Assembly: GCA_964517665.1 (NCBI GenBank)
Contig: CAZFCY010000073.1
Coordinates: 1 to 23,739, forward strand
Length of the DNA stretch: 23,739 bases
Source: Congregicoccus sp964517665
GTDB taxonomy: Bacteria > Verrucomicrobiota > Verrucomicrobiia > Opitutales > Opitutaceae
Direction: 5' to 3'
Of the stretch, positions 1 to 8,041 are shown piece after piece. The notes below the pieces were generated by a model. It saw only the letters and a program-made list of their open reading frames with translations. It ran no database searches and was not told where the DNA came from. The stretch's first letter is position 1, and every line of letters begins with the position of its first letter. Position numbers and translations under genes: made by a program.

Positions 1-136
1 CGCGCCCTGCCGGGGGGGCCTTCGAGACCCTCCCGGCTCCTCTGCCGGAGCGATCCCTGTGCATATACGATGGCTCCGATGGTCCCCGCGGCTGGCAGCC
101 TGCGCGTGTCGCACAGCGAGGCTGCCGGCCCCGCAG

Positions 137-389
137 GGGGAGAATGATATACCGCTGACTTGCCGTATGGCGATGTCGCTTCCCTGCGCTCGCGCATGAC
201 GATGCTCCCGGCCCCACGCATCTGGTGGCGGTTCGGGGCGGCATGCACAGCGGCGGAGGTTTTCCCGCGCCCTTGCCGGCCCCGTTGATCACGGACTTTT
301 TCGACCGGCATCTTCGAGGAAACATGGAGGCGGCGCGCTGGCCCAAGGCATTGACTTCCACCCTCGACGCCACGAGCCCGCGCCACTGA
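137..389 (+). pseudogene. frameshifted alpha/beta-hydrolase (esterase) remnant, C-terminal part
   Basis: No single open frame spans this stretch, but three frames in succession read like the last third of an alpha/beta-hydrolase esterase. The frame of position 137 gives GENDIPL, resembling the loop that holds the catalytic Asp (usual form HGENDxxxP). The frame of position 160 gives LPYGDVASLRSRMT, resembling the following helix. The frame of position 222 gives LVAVRGGMHSGGGF, resembling the catalytic-His loop, and ITDFFDRHLRG, the usual last helix, ending at TGA 387-389. Two frameshifts, near 158-160 and near 200-207, are needed to join them. The part with the nucleophile Ser is not recognisable at the left edge. 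It looks like a decayed carbohydrate-ester esterase. Recognition is by motif only, so the family is uncertain. Confidence 0.5.
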
Positions 390-399
390 CCGAAAGGTG

Positions 400-415
400 T
401 TACAGCATATACAAA
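400..415 (+). promoter_or_regulatory. degenerate copy of the GTATAC-type operator
   Basis: TTACAGCATATACAAA resembles the operator at 22059-22072 (TTACAGTATACACT on the minus strand) but carries two extra bases (CA), which spoil the spacing and the palindrome. It lies downstream of both flanking coding stretches, so it controls no visible gene. It may be a relic or chance similarity. Confidence 0.2.
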
Positions 416-445
416 AGGGCACTGGAAAGCGCGGGTCCAAAACCC

Positions 446-471
446 CGTGGAAAAGCGTGATAATTTCCACG
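446..471 (-). terminator. stem-loop downstream of the sulfatase gene
   Basis: CGTGGAAA (446-453) and TTTCCACG (464-471) form a perfect 8-bp inverted repeat with a 10-base loop. On the minus strand the stem is followed by GGGGTTTTGG, a weak T-run. It lies about 115 bases beyond the stop codon of the sulfatase gene at 586-2025, so it could act as its terminator. The T-run is too short for a confident call. Confidence 0.3.
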
Positions 472-585
472 CCGTGCCTGTGGCCCCACGCGCTCACGAT
501 CCTTTGGCGAACGATTCAATCGCCGGCTGGGAGCTGGCCCTTCGCCCTGCGTTGGGTTTTATCGCGCCACGATGCAAACCGCCCT

Positions 586-2025
586 TCACTCCCGCTTCGT
601 CGTCCCGTCATCGGCCGGCCTTCGCGCCAGCTTCGTCGCGCGGGCGGGATCGTAGTCCGGGTTCGGCGTCGGCATCAGAGCGCCAACGCTCCGCCGCCAG
701 TCCTTCAGCGCCTCGTGCATGGAGCGGGCGCGCTGCGGCTCGGCCCCGGCCAGGTTCTTTGTTTCACCGATGTCCTCATCGAGCTTGTAAAGCTCCAGCC
801 GGCCGTCCTCGAAGAACTCGATCAGCTTCCACGGCCCCTGCCGCATGGCGCTGGCCGGAGTGCTGTGGTGGTAATGCGGCAGATGCCAGAAAAGCCTGTC
901 GCGGGGCAGGGAAGCGGCCGGCTCCAGCAGCACCGGCACGAGGCTGATGCCATCCAGCGCGCCCGCCGGCGCCTCCACCCCCGCCAGCGCCGCGGCAGTG
1001 GCGTGGAAGTCTGTGGTGATGGCCGGCGTCTCGCACACCCGGCCCGCCGGCACGCGCCCCGTCCAGCGCGCCACCGCCGGCACGCGCACCCCGCCCTCAT
1101 AGAGCGTGCCCTTCTCCGCCCGCAGCGGCTTGTTGGAGGTCACGATCCTGCCGCCCTGCTCATGCTCCAGGCCCCCATTGTCCGAGACGAAGATGATGAG
1201 CGTGCGTTCCCCCAGGCCGAGGCGGTCCACCGCCTCCGTGATGCGCCCCACACTCTGGTCCAGCTCCTCCAGCAGCCCCGCGTATTCCGGCCGGCTCGGG
1301 TAGCCCGGCATGGGCGCCTTCTTCCCGTATTTCGCCAGCAGCTCCGGCGTCGTCGTCAGCGGGATGTGCACCGCGCGATGGGACACCTGGAGCAGAAAGG
1401 GCGTCTCCCGGTGCGCCTCGATGAAGGCCACCGCCTTCTCCGTCAGGTAGGCCGCGGTGCGCTCATTCGTGCCCGGGCGCGCATGCCCCCTCGCCCCCTC
1501 GGCCACCTGCCAGCCTTGGTCGGCAGGACCGTGCCCTTCGCCGCCGAGGTGCCATTTGCCGAAATACCCCGTCGCATACCCCGCCTGCGCCAACCGCTCC
1601 GCCACCGTCACCACTTCCAGAGGCAGTTGCGACGGCACCGGCGGATCGCTCAGCCGCGCCCACGGACGCTTGTGGCCGGGGATGTGCTGGGTGATGCCGT
1701 AGCGCGCCTGGTCGCGCCCGCTTTGCAGGTTCGCCCGTGTCGGCGAGCACACCGGCCCCGCGTAAAACTGGGCAAACCGCACCCCTTCCGCCGCCAGGCG
1801 GTCAATCGCCGGCGTCTCATTGAAAGTGTTCCCATAGCATCCCACATCCGCCCAGCCCAGGTCATCCGCCAGAATGAGAATCACATTCGGCCTTTCCGCC
1901 CCCGGCGACCAGGTCGGTGATTGGGCGGCGGCATGGTTGAGCGCGGCGCTTGTCGCCAGCAACGACAGCGCCAGGCAAATGGGCCGTCGGGCGGAGGATT
2001 TTTTTGGGGTGGAGTTGGTTTTCAT
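586..2025 (-). CDS. secreted S1-family sulfatase (arylsulfatase type)
   Basis: Predicted to hydrolyse a sulfate ester on a glycan, in the periplasm or outside the cell. The 479-residue protein starts with a signal peptide (basic MKTNSTPKKSSARR, then a hydrophobic stretch ending near AAAQ36). Alkaline-phosphatase-fold sulfatase features follow: metal-binding DD at 54-55 in ILADDLGWADVG; the formylglycine signature C93-S-P-T-R97; the GYFGKWHLGG block with K157 and H159; and SDNGG with D282 and N283. All expected catalytic residues are present, so it should be active after maturation by a formylglycine-generating enzyme, which is not encoded here. The ATG at 2025 was chosen because it precedes the signal peptide; the frame stays open far upstream only because it runs antisense to the rhamnosidase gene. 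No Shine-Dalgarno is obvious. It is divergent from the GH78 gene and shares the operator at 2142-2155. The exact S1 subfamily cannot be assigned by eye. Confidence 0.93.
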   Translation of the reverse strand: MKTNSTPKKSSARRPICLALSLLATSAALNHAAAQSPTWSPGAERPNVILILADDLGWADVGCYGNTFNETPAIDRLAAEGVRFAQFYAGPVCSPTRANLQSGRDQARYGITQHIPGHKRPWARLSDPPVPSQLPLEVVTVAERLAQAGYATGYFGKWHLGGEGHGPADQGWQVAEGARGHARPGTNERTAAYLTEKAVAFIEAHRETPFLLQVSHRAVHIPLTTTPELLAKYGKKAPMPGYPSRPEYAGLLEELDQSVGRITEAVDRLGLGERTLIIFVSDNGGLEHEQGGRIVTSNKPLRAEKGTLYEGGVRVPAVARWTGRVPAGRVCETPAITTDFHATAAALAGVEAPAGALDGISLVPVLLEPAASLPRDRLFWHLPHYHHSTPASAMRQGPWKLIEFFEDGRLELYKLDEDIGETKNLAGAEPQRARSMHEALKDWRRSVGALMPTPNPDYDPARATKLARRPADDGTTKRE

Positions 2026-2141
2026 GTTGCGGGTTTTTCGATCGCAAGGGGTCGCGGCGAGGTGGCGGTTTCCCCAACGAAAAGGAAGGAAAAGGTTTGG
2101 AGAAGGACGGGGTAAAGCTGGACGACGTTTCGTGTGATGTG

Positions 2142-2155
2142 TTACTGTATACAAA
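2142..2155 (+). promoter_or_regulatory. putative GntR operator, divergent sulfatase/rhamnosidase promoter
   Basis: TTACTGTATACAAA, with the palindromic core TGTATACA at 2146-2153, lies in the only gap between the sulfatase (start 2025, minus) and the GH78 rhamnosidase (start 2215, plus). The core ends 61 bases before the rhamnosidase ATG. The same word recurs at 13545-13558 and 22059-22072 (minus). A GTATAC centre is known for FadR-type GntR regulators such as UxuR/ExuR (GGTATACC). The link to the regulator at 4957-5769 is inferred. Confidence 0.6.
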
Positions 2156-2214
2156 TTCTTACCGGAACGTGCAAGCTCTGCGCGGGCCGTTCGCGTCGTC
2201 TCCTCAACTTTCCC

Positions 2215-4950
2215 ATGGATATTCCCCGCCGTCTTTCTGGCGCTCTGTGCGCCCTTGTTTTCGCTTCGCTGGCTGCAACCGGCCCAGGCGCCTCCGTCGC
2301 GGTTCCTTCGCTGGCGGCGTCCCGTTTGCGCGCGGAGTATCTTGAAAACCCGCTGGGGCTGGACGCGGCGAGCCCGCGCCTGAGCTGGATCGTGAACGGC
2401 GAGGGACGCGCGCGCCGGCAGACGGCGTATCAAATCCTCGTTGCGGCCAGCGAAACGGATTTGCGCGCCGGTCGCGGCGCGCTCTGGGACAGCGGCAAAG
2501 TGGCGTCCGCGGAGACAAATGCCGTTGCCTACGCAGGCCCTGCGCTGGATTCGGGCCGGCGCGCGTGGTGGCGCGTGCGGGTGTGGGACGAGCACGACCG
2601 GCCTTCCGCCTGGAGCGAACCCGCATTCTGGGAGATGGGTTTGCTCACGCCTGAAGACTGGCGCGGCAAGTGGATCGCGCGCGCCGCTTTCTCCGGCGGC
2701 CAGACGCGGACGAACACACCGCCGCCGCTGTTGCGCCGCGCCTTTGCCCTCGACGGTCCGGTGAAGCGCGCCCGCGCCTACATCGTCGGGCTGGGCTACT
2801 ACGAGATGTCGATCAATGGCCGGCGCATCGGCGATCATCTGCTCGATCCGGGTTACACACGCTACGACCAGCGCGCGCTTTATGTGACGCACGATGTCAC
2901 CGCAGCCCTCGAGCCTGGTGAAAACGTCATCGGCGTGATGCTCGGCAACGGTTGGTTCAACGTCGAGACGCTCGCTGTCTGGCTCTTCGACCAGGCGCCC
3001 TGGCGCGCCACGCCGCGCCTGCGGCTCGAACTGCGCGTCGAATACGAGGACGGCCGCGCCGCGACGATCGTTTCCGACGAGAAGTGGACGACCAGCGACA
3101 GCGCGATCACCTTTTCGAGCATCTACAGCGGCGAGAGCCACGATGCGCGCCGCGAGCAACCCGGCTGGGACCAACCCGGGTTCGACGACCGCGGGTGGAC
3201 GCCGGCGGTCGCGGTCGACGCGCCCAAGGGGAAACTCGCGGCCCAGGCGATGCCCCCGATCCGTCTCGACCGCGTGATCCGGCCTGTTGCCGTGACGGAG
3301 GCCGAGCCCGGCGTGTTCATCGTCGATGCCGGGCAGAATCTCACCGGCAACGCGGAGATCGCGCTGGCCGCGCCGGCGGGCACGACGGTGACGCTTCGCT
3401 ATGGCGAGCGTCTCGCGCCCGACGGACGACTGGATCGCGCGGACATGGAGCGTTTCATCAAGAGGCGCGACCCGGCGCAGGAGGCGCAGACCGAGCGCTA
3501 CACATTCAAGGGCGCGGGCACGGAACGCTGGCACTCGCGCTTCACGTATCACGGTTTCCGCTATATCGAAGTGAGCGGCCTGCCGGGGAAGCTCGGGGCG
3601 GAGGATATATCCATCCGTTTCTTTCACACGGATCTGCCCCTGGTCGGGGAATTCACGTCGTCGAACTCCATCCTCAATCGTGTCTGGCAGGCCGGACGCT
3701 GGTCTTACCTCGGCAACTTCTTCGGCATCCCGACCGATTGTCCGCACCGCGAGAAAAACGGCTGGACGGGCGACGCGCACATCGCGCTCGAGCAGGGGCT
3801 GTTCTATGCCGACGGATTCTCCGCCTACGAAAAGTGGATCAACGATCTCGCCGACGAGCAGATGATGAACGGCGCGCTGCCCGGCATCGTGCCGACGAGC
3901 GGCTGGGGTTACCAGCGCTATAACGGCCCGGCGTGGGACAGCGCGTTTTTGCTGATTCCCTGGCAGCTTTATGAATATTACGGCGACGACACGCTGCTGC
4001 GGGCGCACTACGATGGGTTCAAAAAGTATGTCGACTACCTGACGACACGCGCCAGCGGCCACATTGTGGGTTTTGGCCTCGGCGACTGGGCGCCGTGGAA
4101 GACGGTGACGCCGGTCGAGGTGACGGACACCGGTTATTATTATCGCGATGCCCGCCTGGTGGCGACCGTCGCGCGCTGGCTCGGCAAAAAGGAGGATGAA
4201 GAAAAATACGGCGCGCTGGCCGACGCGATTCGCGAGGCGTTCAACAAGAAATTCCACGACGCGGCGACCGGCGCCTACAGCATCGGCAGCCAGACCGCGC
4301 AGGGCACGGCGCTCTATCAGGAGCTGGCGCCGCCAGAGGATGACGCCCGCGTGACGGACACGCTCGTTGCCGCCATCGAGGAAAACGACCGGCATCTCGA
4401 CTTCGGTTTGCTGGGTTCGAAGTACGTGCTCAACTCACTGAGCGAGCGCGGCCGCACCGACCTCGCCTATGCGATCGCGAGCCAGGCGACACAGCCGGGC
4501 TGGGGCTGGTGGATCGAGCAGGGCGCGACCACGCTGTGGGAGCATTGGGACGGCAGGGCCTCGCTCAATCATACGTTTTTCGGCGACGTGAACGCGTGGA
4601 TGATGAAATACCTCGCGGGCATCCGGCCCGACCCCGCGGCGCCCGGATTCAGGAACATTCTCATCGAACCCAATCCCGTCGGCGACCTGACGTCGGCGCG
4701 GGCGCATTACGATTCCGTGCGCGGGCGCATCGAGACCGATTGGAGCGCGCGCGCCGGCGTCTTCGACTTGCGCGTGACGATTCCGGCCAACGCCACTGCG
4801 ACGGTGTTCCTTCCCGCGGCCGTGAAAGCGATGATCGAAGAAGGCGGCCGGCCGCTGGCGGAGGCGCCGGGCGTGAAGTTGATCTCTCGCGGCGATGAGC
4901 GGGCCGTCGTTGCCATCGGCTCCGGCAGCTACCATTTCCGCGTGCGCTGA
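2215..4950 (+). CDS. secreted GH78 alpha-L-rhamnosidase
   Basis: Releases alpha-linked L-rhamnose from oligo- or polysaccharides. The 911-residue protein has a signal peptide at about 1-28; an N-terminal beta-sandwich typical of bacterial rhamnosidases (about 38-142, with LENPLGLDAASPRLSW); a second beta-sandwich (about 150-330) with the GLGYYEMSINGRRIGD and DPGYTRYDQRALY signatures; a linker domain; an (alpha/alpha)6 catalytic barrel (about 475-805); and a C-terminal beta domain. The GH78 general-acid region is TDCPHREKNGWTGDA (candidate acid E513) and the second carboxylate is in ATTLWEHW (E776). Length and domain order are normal for the family. ATG 2215 is preferred because it begins the signal peptide and leaves the operator at 2142-2155 outside the gene; the frame is open back to another ATG at 2134, but that start would place the operator inside the coding region. 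Its stop is 6 bases from the stop of the convergent regulator gene. Confident for family; linkage specificity unknown. Confidence 0.95.
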   Translation: MDIPRRLSGALCALVFASLAATGPGASVAVPSLAASRLRAEYLENPLGLDAASPRLSWIVNGEGRARRQTAYQILVAASETDLRAGRGALWDSGKVASAETNAVAYAGPALDSGRRAWWRVRVWDEHDRPSAWSEPAFWEMGLLTPEDWRGKWIARAAFSGGQTRTNTPPPLLRRAFALDGPVKRARAYIVGLGYYEMSINGRRIGDHLLDPGYTRYDQRALYVTHDVTAALEPGENVIGVMLGNGWFNVETLAVWLFDQAPWRATPRLRLELRVEYEDGRAATIVSDEKWTTSDSAITFSSIYSGESHDARREQPGWDQPGFDDRGWTPAVAVDAPKGKLAAQAMPPIRLDRVIRPVAVTEAEPGVFIVDAGQNLTGNAEIALAAPAGTTVTLRYGERLAPDGRLDRADMERFIKRRDPAQEAQTERYTFKGAGTERWHSRFTYHGFRYIEVSGLPGKLGAEDISIRFFHTDLPLVGEFTSSNSILNRVWQAGRWSYLGNFFGIPTDCPHREKNGWTGDAHIALEQGLFYADGFSAYEKWINDLADEQMMNGALPGIVPTSGWGYQRYNGPAWDSAFLLIPWQLYEYYGDDTLLRAHYDGFKKYVDYLTTRASGHIVGFGLGDWAPWKTVTPVEVTDTGYYYRDARLVATVARWLGKKEDEEKYGALADAIREAFNKKFHDAATGAYSIGSQTAQGTALYQELAPPEDDARVTDTLVAAIEENDRHLDFGLLGSKYVLNSLSERGRTDLAYAIASQATQPGWGWWIEQGATTLWEHWDGRASLNHTFFGDVNAWMMKYLAGIRPDPAAPGFRNILIEPNPVGDLTSARAHYDSVRGRIETDWSARAGVFDLRVTIPANATATVFLPAAVKAMIEEGGRPLAEAPGVKLISRGDERAVVAIGSGSYHFRVR

Positions 4951-4956
4951 CGATGG

Positions 4957-5769
4957 CTAAGCGCCCTCGACTCCGGGGGTGCGGGCGAGCAATGCCGTCA
5001 GCTCTTTTTCCGAACGTTTGATTCCGGCTTCGACGAGTTTCGTCGCCGCGTCGATGCGGCGCTGGGTGATGGCGCTGACAATCTTGTCGTGATGGGCCAC
5101 GGACACGGTTTGCCAGGCAGGCAGATCGCGCGCCTGGGCGCGGACCAGCTTGAGGCGGCGCCAGATTCGGGAGAGGACGAGATCGATTTCGACGTTGTTG
5201 TTGCGGGACCAGAGCAGGCGATGAAACCGTTCGTCGGCCGCGAGCAGGCCAACGAAGTCGGTCGCCGGATCGATCCTGGCTTGGGCGGATATCAGGTTGC
5301 GCGCCGTTTCGATGTCGTCGGCGGTCAGCAAAGGGAGCGACTTGCGAATGGCGGCGGTTTCGACCAGGAGGCGCAGCTCGAACAGGTCGGCCACTTCCTT
5401 GGCGCGGATGGGACGAACCATGATGCCCTTGCGCGGCAGGGCGACCGCCAGCTCGTTTTTGATCAGCATCGCGAAGGCGTCGCGAACCGGGAGCCGGGAG
5501 ACGCCGAATTGTTCGGCTATGGCGGTCTGGATGAGGCGGGTGCCTGGGGCGAGCGTGCCATCAAGGATGAAAAGCTCGATCTTCGCTGCGATGTGCTGAG
5601 CGATGTTCCTCAGTTCGTTGATTTCGGTGGTCAGGTCCACGGGCTTGGAGTCAGGACGTGCAGGGTGTGTCGAGAGGCGATGAGCGCTCGCGAAGAAACG
5701 ATGTGGTTGTTTGGGGAATGAAGGGCAAACGAATTGAGATTTATGGCTGGCGCCAAAGCCGACCGGCAT
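4957..5769 (-). CDS. GntR-family transcriptional regulator, FadR/FCD subfamily
   Basis: A cytoplasmic DNA-binding regulator, probably a repressor released by a sugar acid or sugar from the degraded glycan. A GntR winged helix lies at about 48-118 (IAQHIAAKIELFILDGTLAPG, then IAEQFGVSRLPVRDAF as recognition helix, then LPRKGIMVRP as wing). An all-helical FCD ligand domain follows (about 122-262), with the D179-x3-H183 pair and H226/H227. The His usually present in the last helix (A...HI) appears as Gly249 in EAGIK, so the metal site may be incomplete. ATG 5769 lies 3 bases after the esterase stop, suggesting translational coupling, but gives about 43 residues with no family counterpart. GTG 5640 (VDLTTEINEL) is a plausible alternative start. 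It is the last gene of the group headed by the TonB receptor and is the natural candidate to bind the repeated GTATAC operators, including the one driving its own cluster. Confidence 0.9.
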   Translation of the reverse strand: MPVGFGASHKSQFVCPSFPKQPHRFFASAHRLSTHPARPDSKPVDLTTEINELRNIAQHIAAKIELFILDGTLAPGTRLIQTAIAEQFGVSRLPVRDAFAMLIKNELAVALPRKGIMVRPIRAKEVADLFELRLLVETAAIRKSLPLLTADDIETARNLISAQARIDPATDFVGLLAADERFHRLLWSRNNNVEIDLVLSRIWRRLKLVRAQARDLPAWQTVSVAHHDKIVSAITQRRIDAATKLVEAGIKRSEKELTALLARTPGVEGA

Positions 5770-5772
5770 CCG

Positions 5773-7902
5773 TCAACGCAGCAAGTCATCGAACGCATCA
5801 GATACCGCTGTGTCGTCTTCGATGCGGGAAATCCGCAACTGCGACTGGCTCTTGGCGCGCGCATAGGCGCGGCCGATCACCTCGACGTCCCGCTCGAAGT
5901 TTTTGTCGTCGGCAGGCGCTCCGCTTCCGTCGCGCGGGTCGACCAGGAGCAGCCGGCCGGGCGCAACACACGCGGCAAGGTCTGGAAGGTCGTACGCCGT
6001 GAGGGCCGCGGGCACCGCTCCATGCACCAGTGTCGGAGCATAGGCCGGAGTCGCAACCATCCCCCGATAGGAGAGCGGAGCGTCGATCAGGACGAGGCCG
6101 TTGAACGCGCCGGTTAGCGCGTTCGCATGGAGCAACAGCGGTCCCAGCGCGCCGCGAGCCACGGCGAGCAAGGCGCCGCGCGGCGCCCCGAAGCGGGCGG
6201 TGGCGAAGTGGAGGACGCGGTCGAGATCCTGAAGCTGGCGTCCCAACATGCTTTTTCCAAGCAGGACATATCCATACCACAACCGCGGAGGCGCGGCGCC
6301 GGCCGCGCCCATGATTCCAGGGCCCAGTTCGCCAATGCCCACCACGTCGGGAGCGATCACGGTGACACCCTTTCGCGCCAGGGATTCCAACTCTCCCCCC
6401 TCGCCCGCCTGGACGGACTTGCCTCCGGGATGAAGGTAGACAACGACCTTCGTCGACGGCGCATCCGGGACCAGCGCGAGAATCGGAATCGCATAGCGAT
6501 CGTCGACGGGCAGCAGGTATTCTTCCAATGAGTAACCGTTGCGCGCGAACCGTCCGGAAAAGACAACCGTCTGCCCGCGGTTGTCTCGCGGCGTATAACC
6601 GGCAAGCCGGCCGGCGTCGGCTTTGACGGCGGCAAGATGCGTCGCGAGATCCCTGCGGCGGAGTTCGAGTTGTCGCTCCAACGTCTCTCCGGCGCGACGA
6701 ATCAGGCTGGGGATCGTTTCTCCCGCGAGAGAGGTTGCAACCTGTCCCGTCTCGGTGACGCGAAGCTCGTCCGCAGAGAGCAGCTCGACGTTTTCGTCGG
6801 CAGTGTCGCCAGGCAAATTCAGGTGCTCGCGGAAGAAGGCGTATGTCGCTTCGCGGTTCTTTCGCGTCGACGAATGTCCAGCGTCGTCGACCGTCATCGC
6901 CACGTCGCCCGCGCGTCCGAGAGCGGCATAGGCCCGCCGCGCTTCGGCGTAAACCGTTCGTGTGCCCTCGATGTTGAAGATATCGCGTGTGGTGGCGACA
7001 ATGAGGGCGGGTTTCGGGGCGCGCGCGATCAGCAGGTCTGCCTGGTCAAAGCCTTGGGCGATGCCCGCATAGAAATTCTGCTCTGGATCCTGCGGGCCGC
7101 GGGTTTTCAGCAACTGCTCGAACGTGGTGAGATAGTTTTCCGGGGCGGCGGCGGCGATGCGTTCGTCAAAGGCGGCAATATAGGCGGATTGGGTGCCGCC
7201 TCCTGAGCGTCCAGTGATGCCGATGCGCGCCGAATCGACCTCGGGGCGCGTCATGAGGTAGTCCACGCTTCGGATCCCGTCCCAGATCATATAGTGCGCG
7301 AGGGAGCTGCCGATCAGAAAAGCCTGGGTTCCCGCCTGCGTATGCTCGCGCACCGGCTGCGCTCCGTAGACGGGCCGTCCCGTCTCCGGGTTCACATATT
7401 GCAGACGCTCCCCCTGGCCAATGGGATCGAAGGCCAGCACGATGAAGCCCTTCTTGACCAGATTGAGGATCATCGTCTGATACGGGCGCGATCTAAACCC
7501 GGAACCGCTGTGTCCACTGCAGTAGATGATGGCGGGCGCCTTGCCTTGAAGCCCCTCGGGCACGAAGAGCGCGGCGGTCACATGAAAGTCCGGCAGCGAT
7601 TCGTAGATGATCTTTTCCACACGAAACCCCGGTTTCCTCACCACTCCGGCAACATGCGCGTTCAGCGGTGTTTTTCCAGGAAAAGGTCCGGCAAGCGCGC
7701 CGAGCTTGCGTCGAACCTCCTCCCGATAGCGCTCCCAATCCTGACGGGTCGAAAGCCGATCGACCTCAGCCTTCCGCTCCTCCAGCCGGGAAAGCGCTTC
7801 GTCAGCGAAGCTTTTATAGAACGCGTTGGGCGCGTCCGAGTAGATCGCCCAAGTGTTCAGGACAGCGATTGGCGGGGGCGGGGGAGGAGGGGTTTCAGCC
7901 AT
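5773..7902 (-). CDS. two-domain alpha/beta-hydrolase, acetyl-xylan-esterase-like
   Basis: Probably removes acetyl or other ester groups from a glycan. The 709-residue product has an N-terminal alpha/beta-hydrolase domain (about 85-360) with nucleophile S233 in GITGRSGGGTQ, D307 in ATTRDIF and H343 in DDAGHSS, a full triad in the style of large acetyl xylan esterases. A second hydrolase-like domain (about 440-700) has HPGGK and APDVVGIGELG, but its nucleophile elbow reads AVARGALG, with no Ser, so it is probably non-catalytic. The N-terminus is MAET followed by seven prolines, with no signal peptide. An in-frame signal-peptide ORF lies just upstream and ends in TAA (see 7918-8034), so the secreted form may have been lost by a nonsense mutation. 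ATG 7902 has no clear ribosome binding site. It sits between the TIM-barrel gene and the GntR gene, with short gaps. Fold and triad are confident; ester specificity is not. Confidence 0.88.
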   Translation of the reverse strand: MAETPPPPPPPIAVLNTWAIYSDAPNAFYKSFADEALSRLEERKAEVDRLSTRQDWERYREEVRRKLGALAGPFPGKTPLNAHVAGVVRKPGFRVEKIIYESLPDFHVTAALFVPEGLQGKAPAIIYCSGHSGSGFRSRPYQTMILNLVKKGFIVLAFDPIGQGERLQYVNPETGRPVYGAQPVREHTQAGTQAFLIGSSLAHYMIWDGIRSVDYLMTRPEVDSARIGITGRSGGGTQSAYIAAFDERIAAAAPENYLTTFEQLLKTRGPQDPEQNFYAGIAQGFDQADLLIARAPKPALIVATTRDIFNIEGTRTVYAEARRAYAALGRAGDVAMTVDDAGHSSTRKNREATYAFFREHLNLPGDTADENVELLSADELRVTETGQVATSLAGETIPSLIRRAGETLERQLELRRRDLATHLAAVKADAGRLAGYTPRDNRGQTVVFSGRFARNGYSLEEYLLPVDDRYAIPILALVPDAPSTKVVVYLHPGGKSVQAGEGGELESLARKGVTVIAPDVVGIGELGPGIMGAAGAAPPRLWYGYVLLGKSMLGRQLQDLDRVLHFATARFGAPRGALLAVARGALGPLLLHANALTGAFNGLVLIDAPLSYRGMVATPAYAPTLVHGAVPAALTAYDLPDLAACVAPGRLLLVDPRDGSGAPADDKNFERDVEVIGRAYARAKSQSQLRISRIEDDTAVSDAFDDLLR

Positions 7903-7917
7903 GAGTGTCGGTGTGTT

Positions 7918-8034
7918 TTACCGGAGAATGGAACCGCGTCGGGATCTCTTGGCATCGAGGATCGCCGTCAGGGCTTCGGCGGCGAAGGCCCTGACGGAAA
8001 GGAGGCAGGCGAGCGTGAGAAGGCGCGGTTTCAT
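7918..8034 (-). CDS. 38-codon signal-peptide ORF, in frame with the esterase across a TAA
   Basis: The ORF begins at ATG 8034, 7 bases after the stop codon of the TIM-barrel gene, behind a weak AAGGTGA. It encodes a signal-peptide-like start (MKPR, then LLTLACLLSV, then RAFAAEA), runs for 38 residues and stops at TAA 7920-7918. It is in the same frame as the esterase whose ATG is at 7902, with only five sense codons between TAA and that ATG. One base change in the TAA would restore a secreted esterase with an ordinary leader and a Pro-rich linker. It could be a nonsense-disrupted N-terminus, a sequencing error, a read-through site, or a coupling leader peptide. I favour the first two. Confidence 0.45.
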   Translation of the reverse strand: MKPRLLTLACLLSVRAFAAEALTAILDAKRSRRGSILR

Positions 8035-8041
8035 CGTCACC

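Noticed and set aside
1..136. Upstream continuation of the left-edge esterase remnant
   Set aside because: All three plus frames were read; none gives a recognisable esterase motif, so the feature starts at 137.
2026..4395. Open minus-strand frame continuing upstream of the sulfatase start for about 2.4 kb
   Set aside because: It is exactly antisense to the GH78 gene, is Arg/Ala/Pro-rich with no recognisable domain, and the sulfatase signal peptide begins at 2025. It reflects high GC and few stops.
7871..7892. G-rich run as a phase-variable tract or regulatory G-quadruplex
   Set aside because: The runs are short (five, five, two and four G) and encode the poly-Pro start of the esterase. Slippage here would not remove the TAA upstream, which is already in frame. 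Quadruplex formation cannot be judged from sequence alone.
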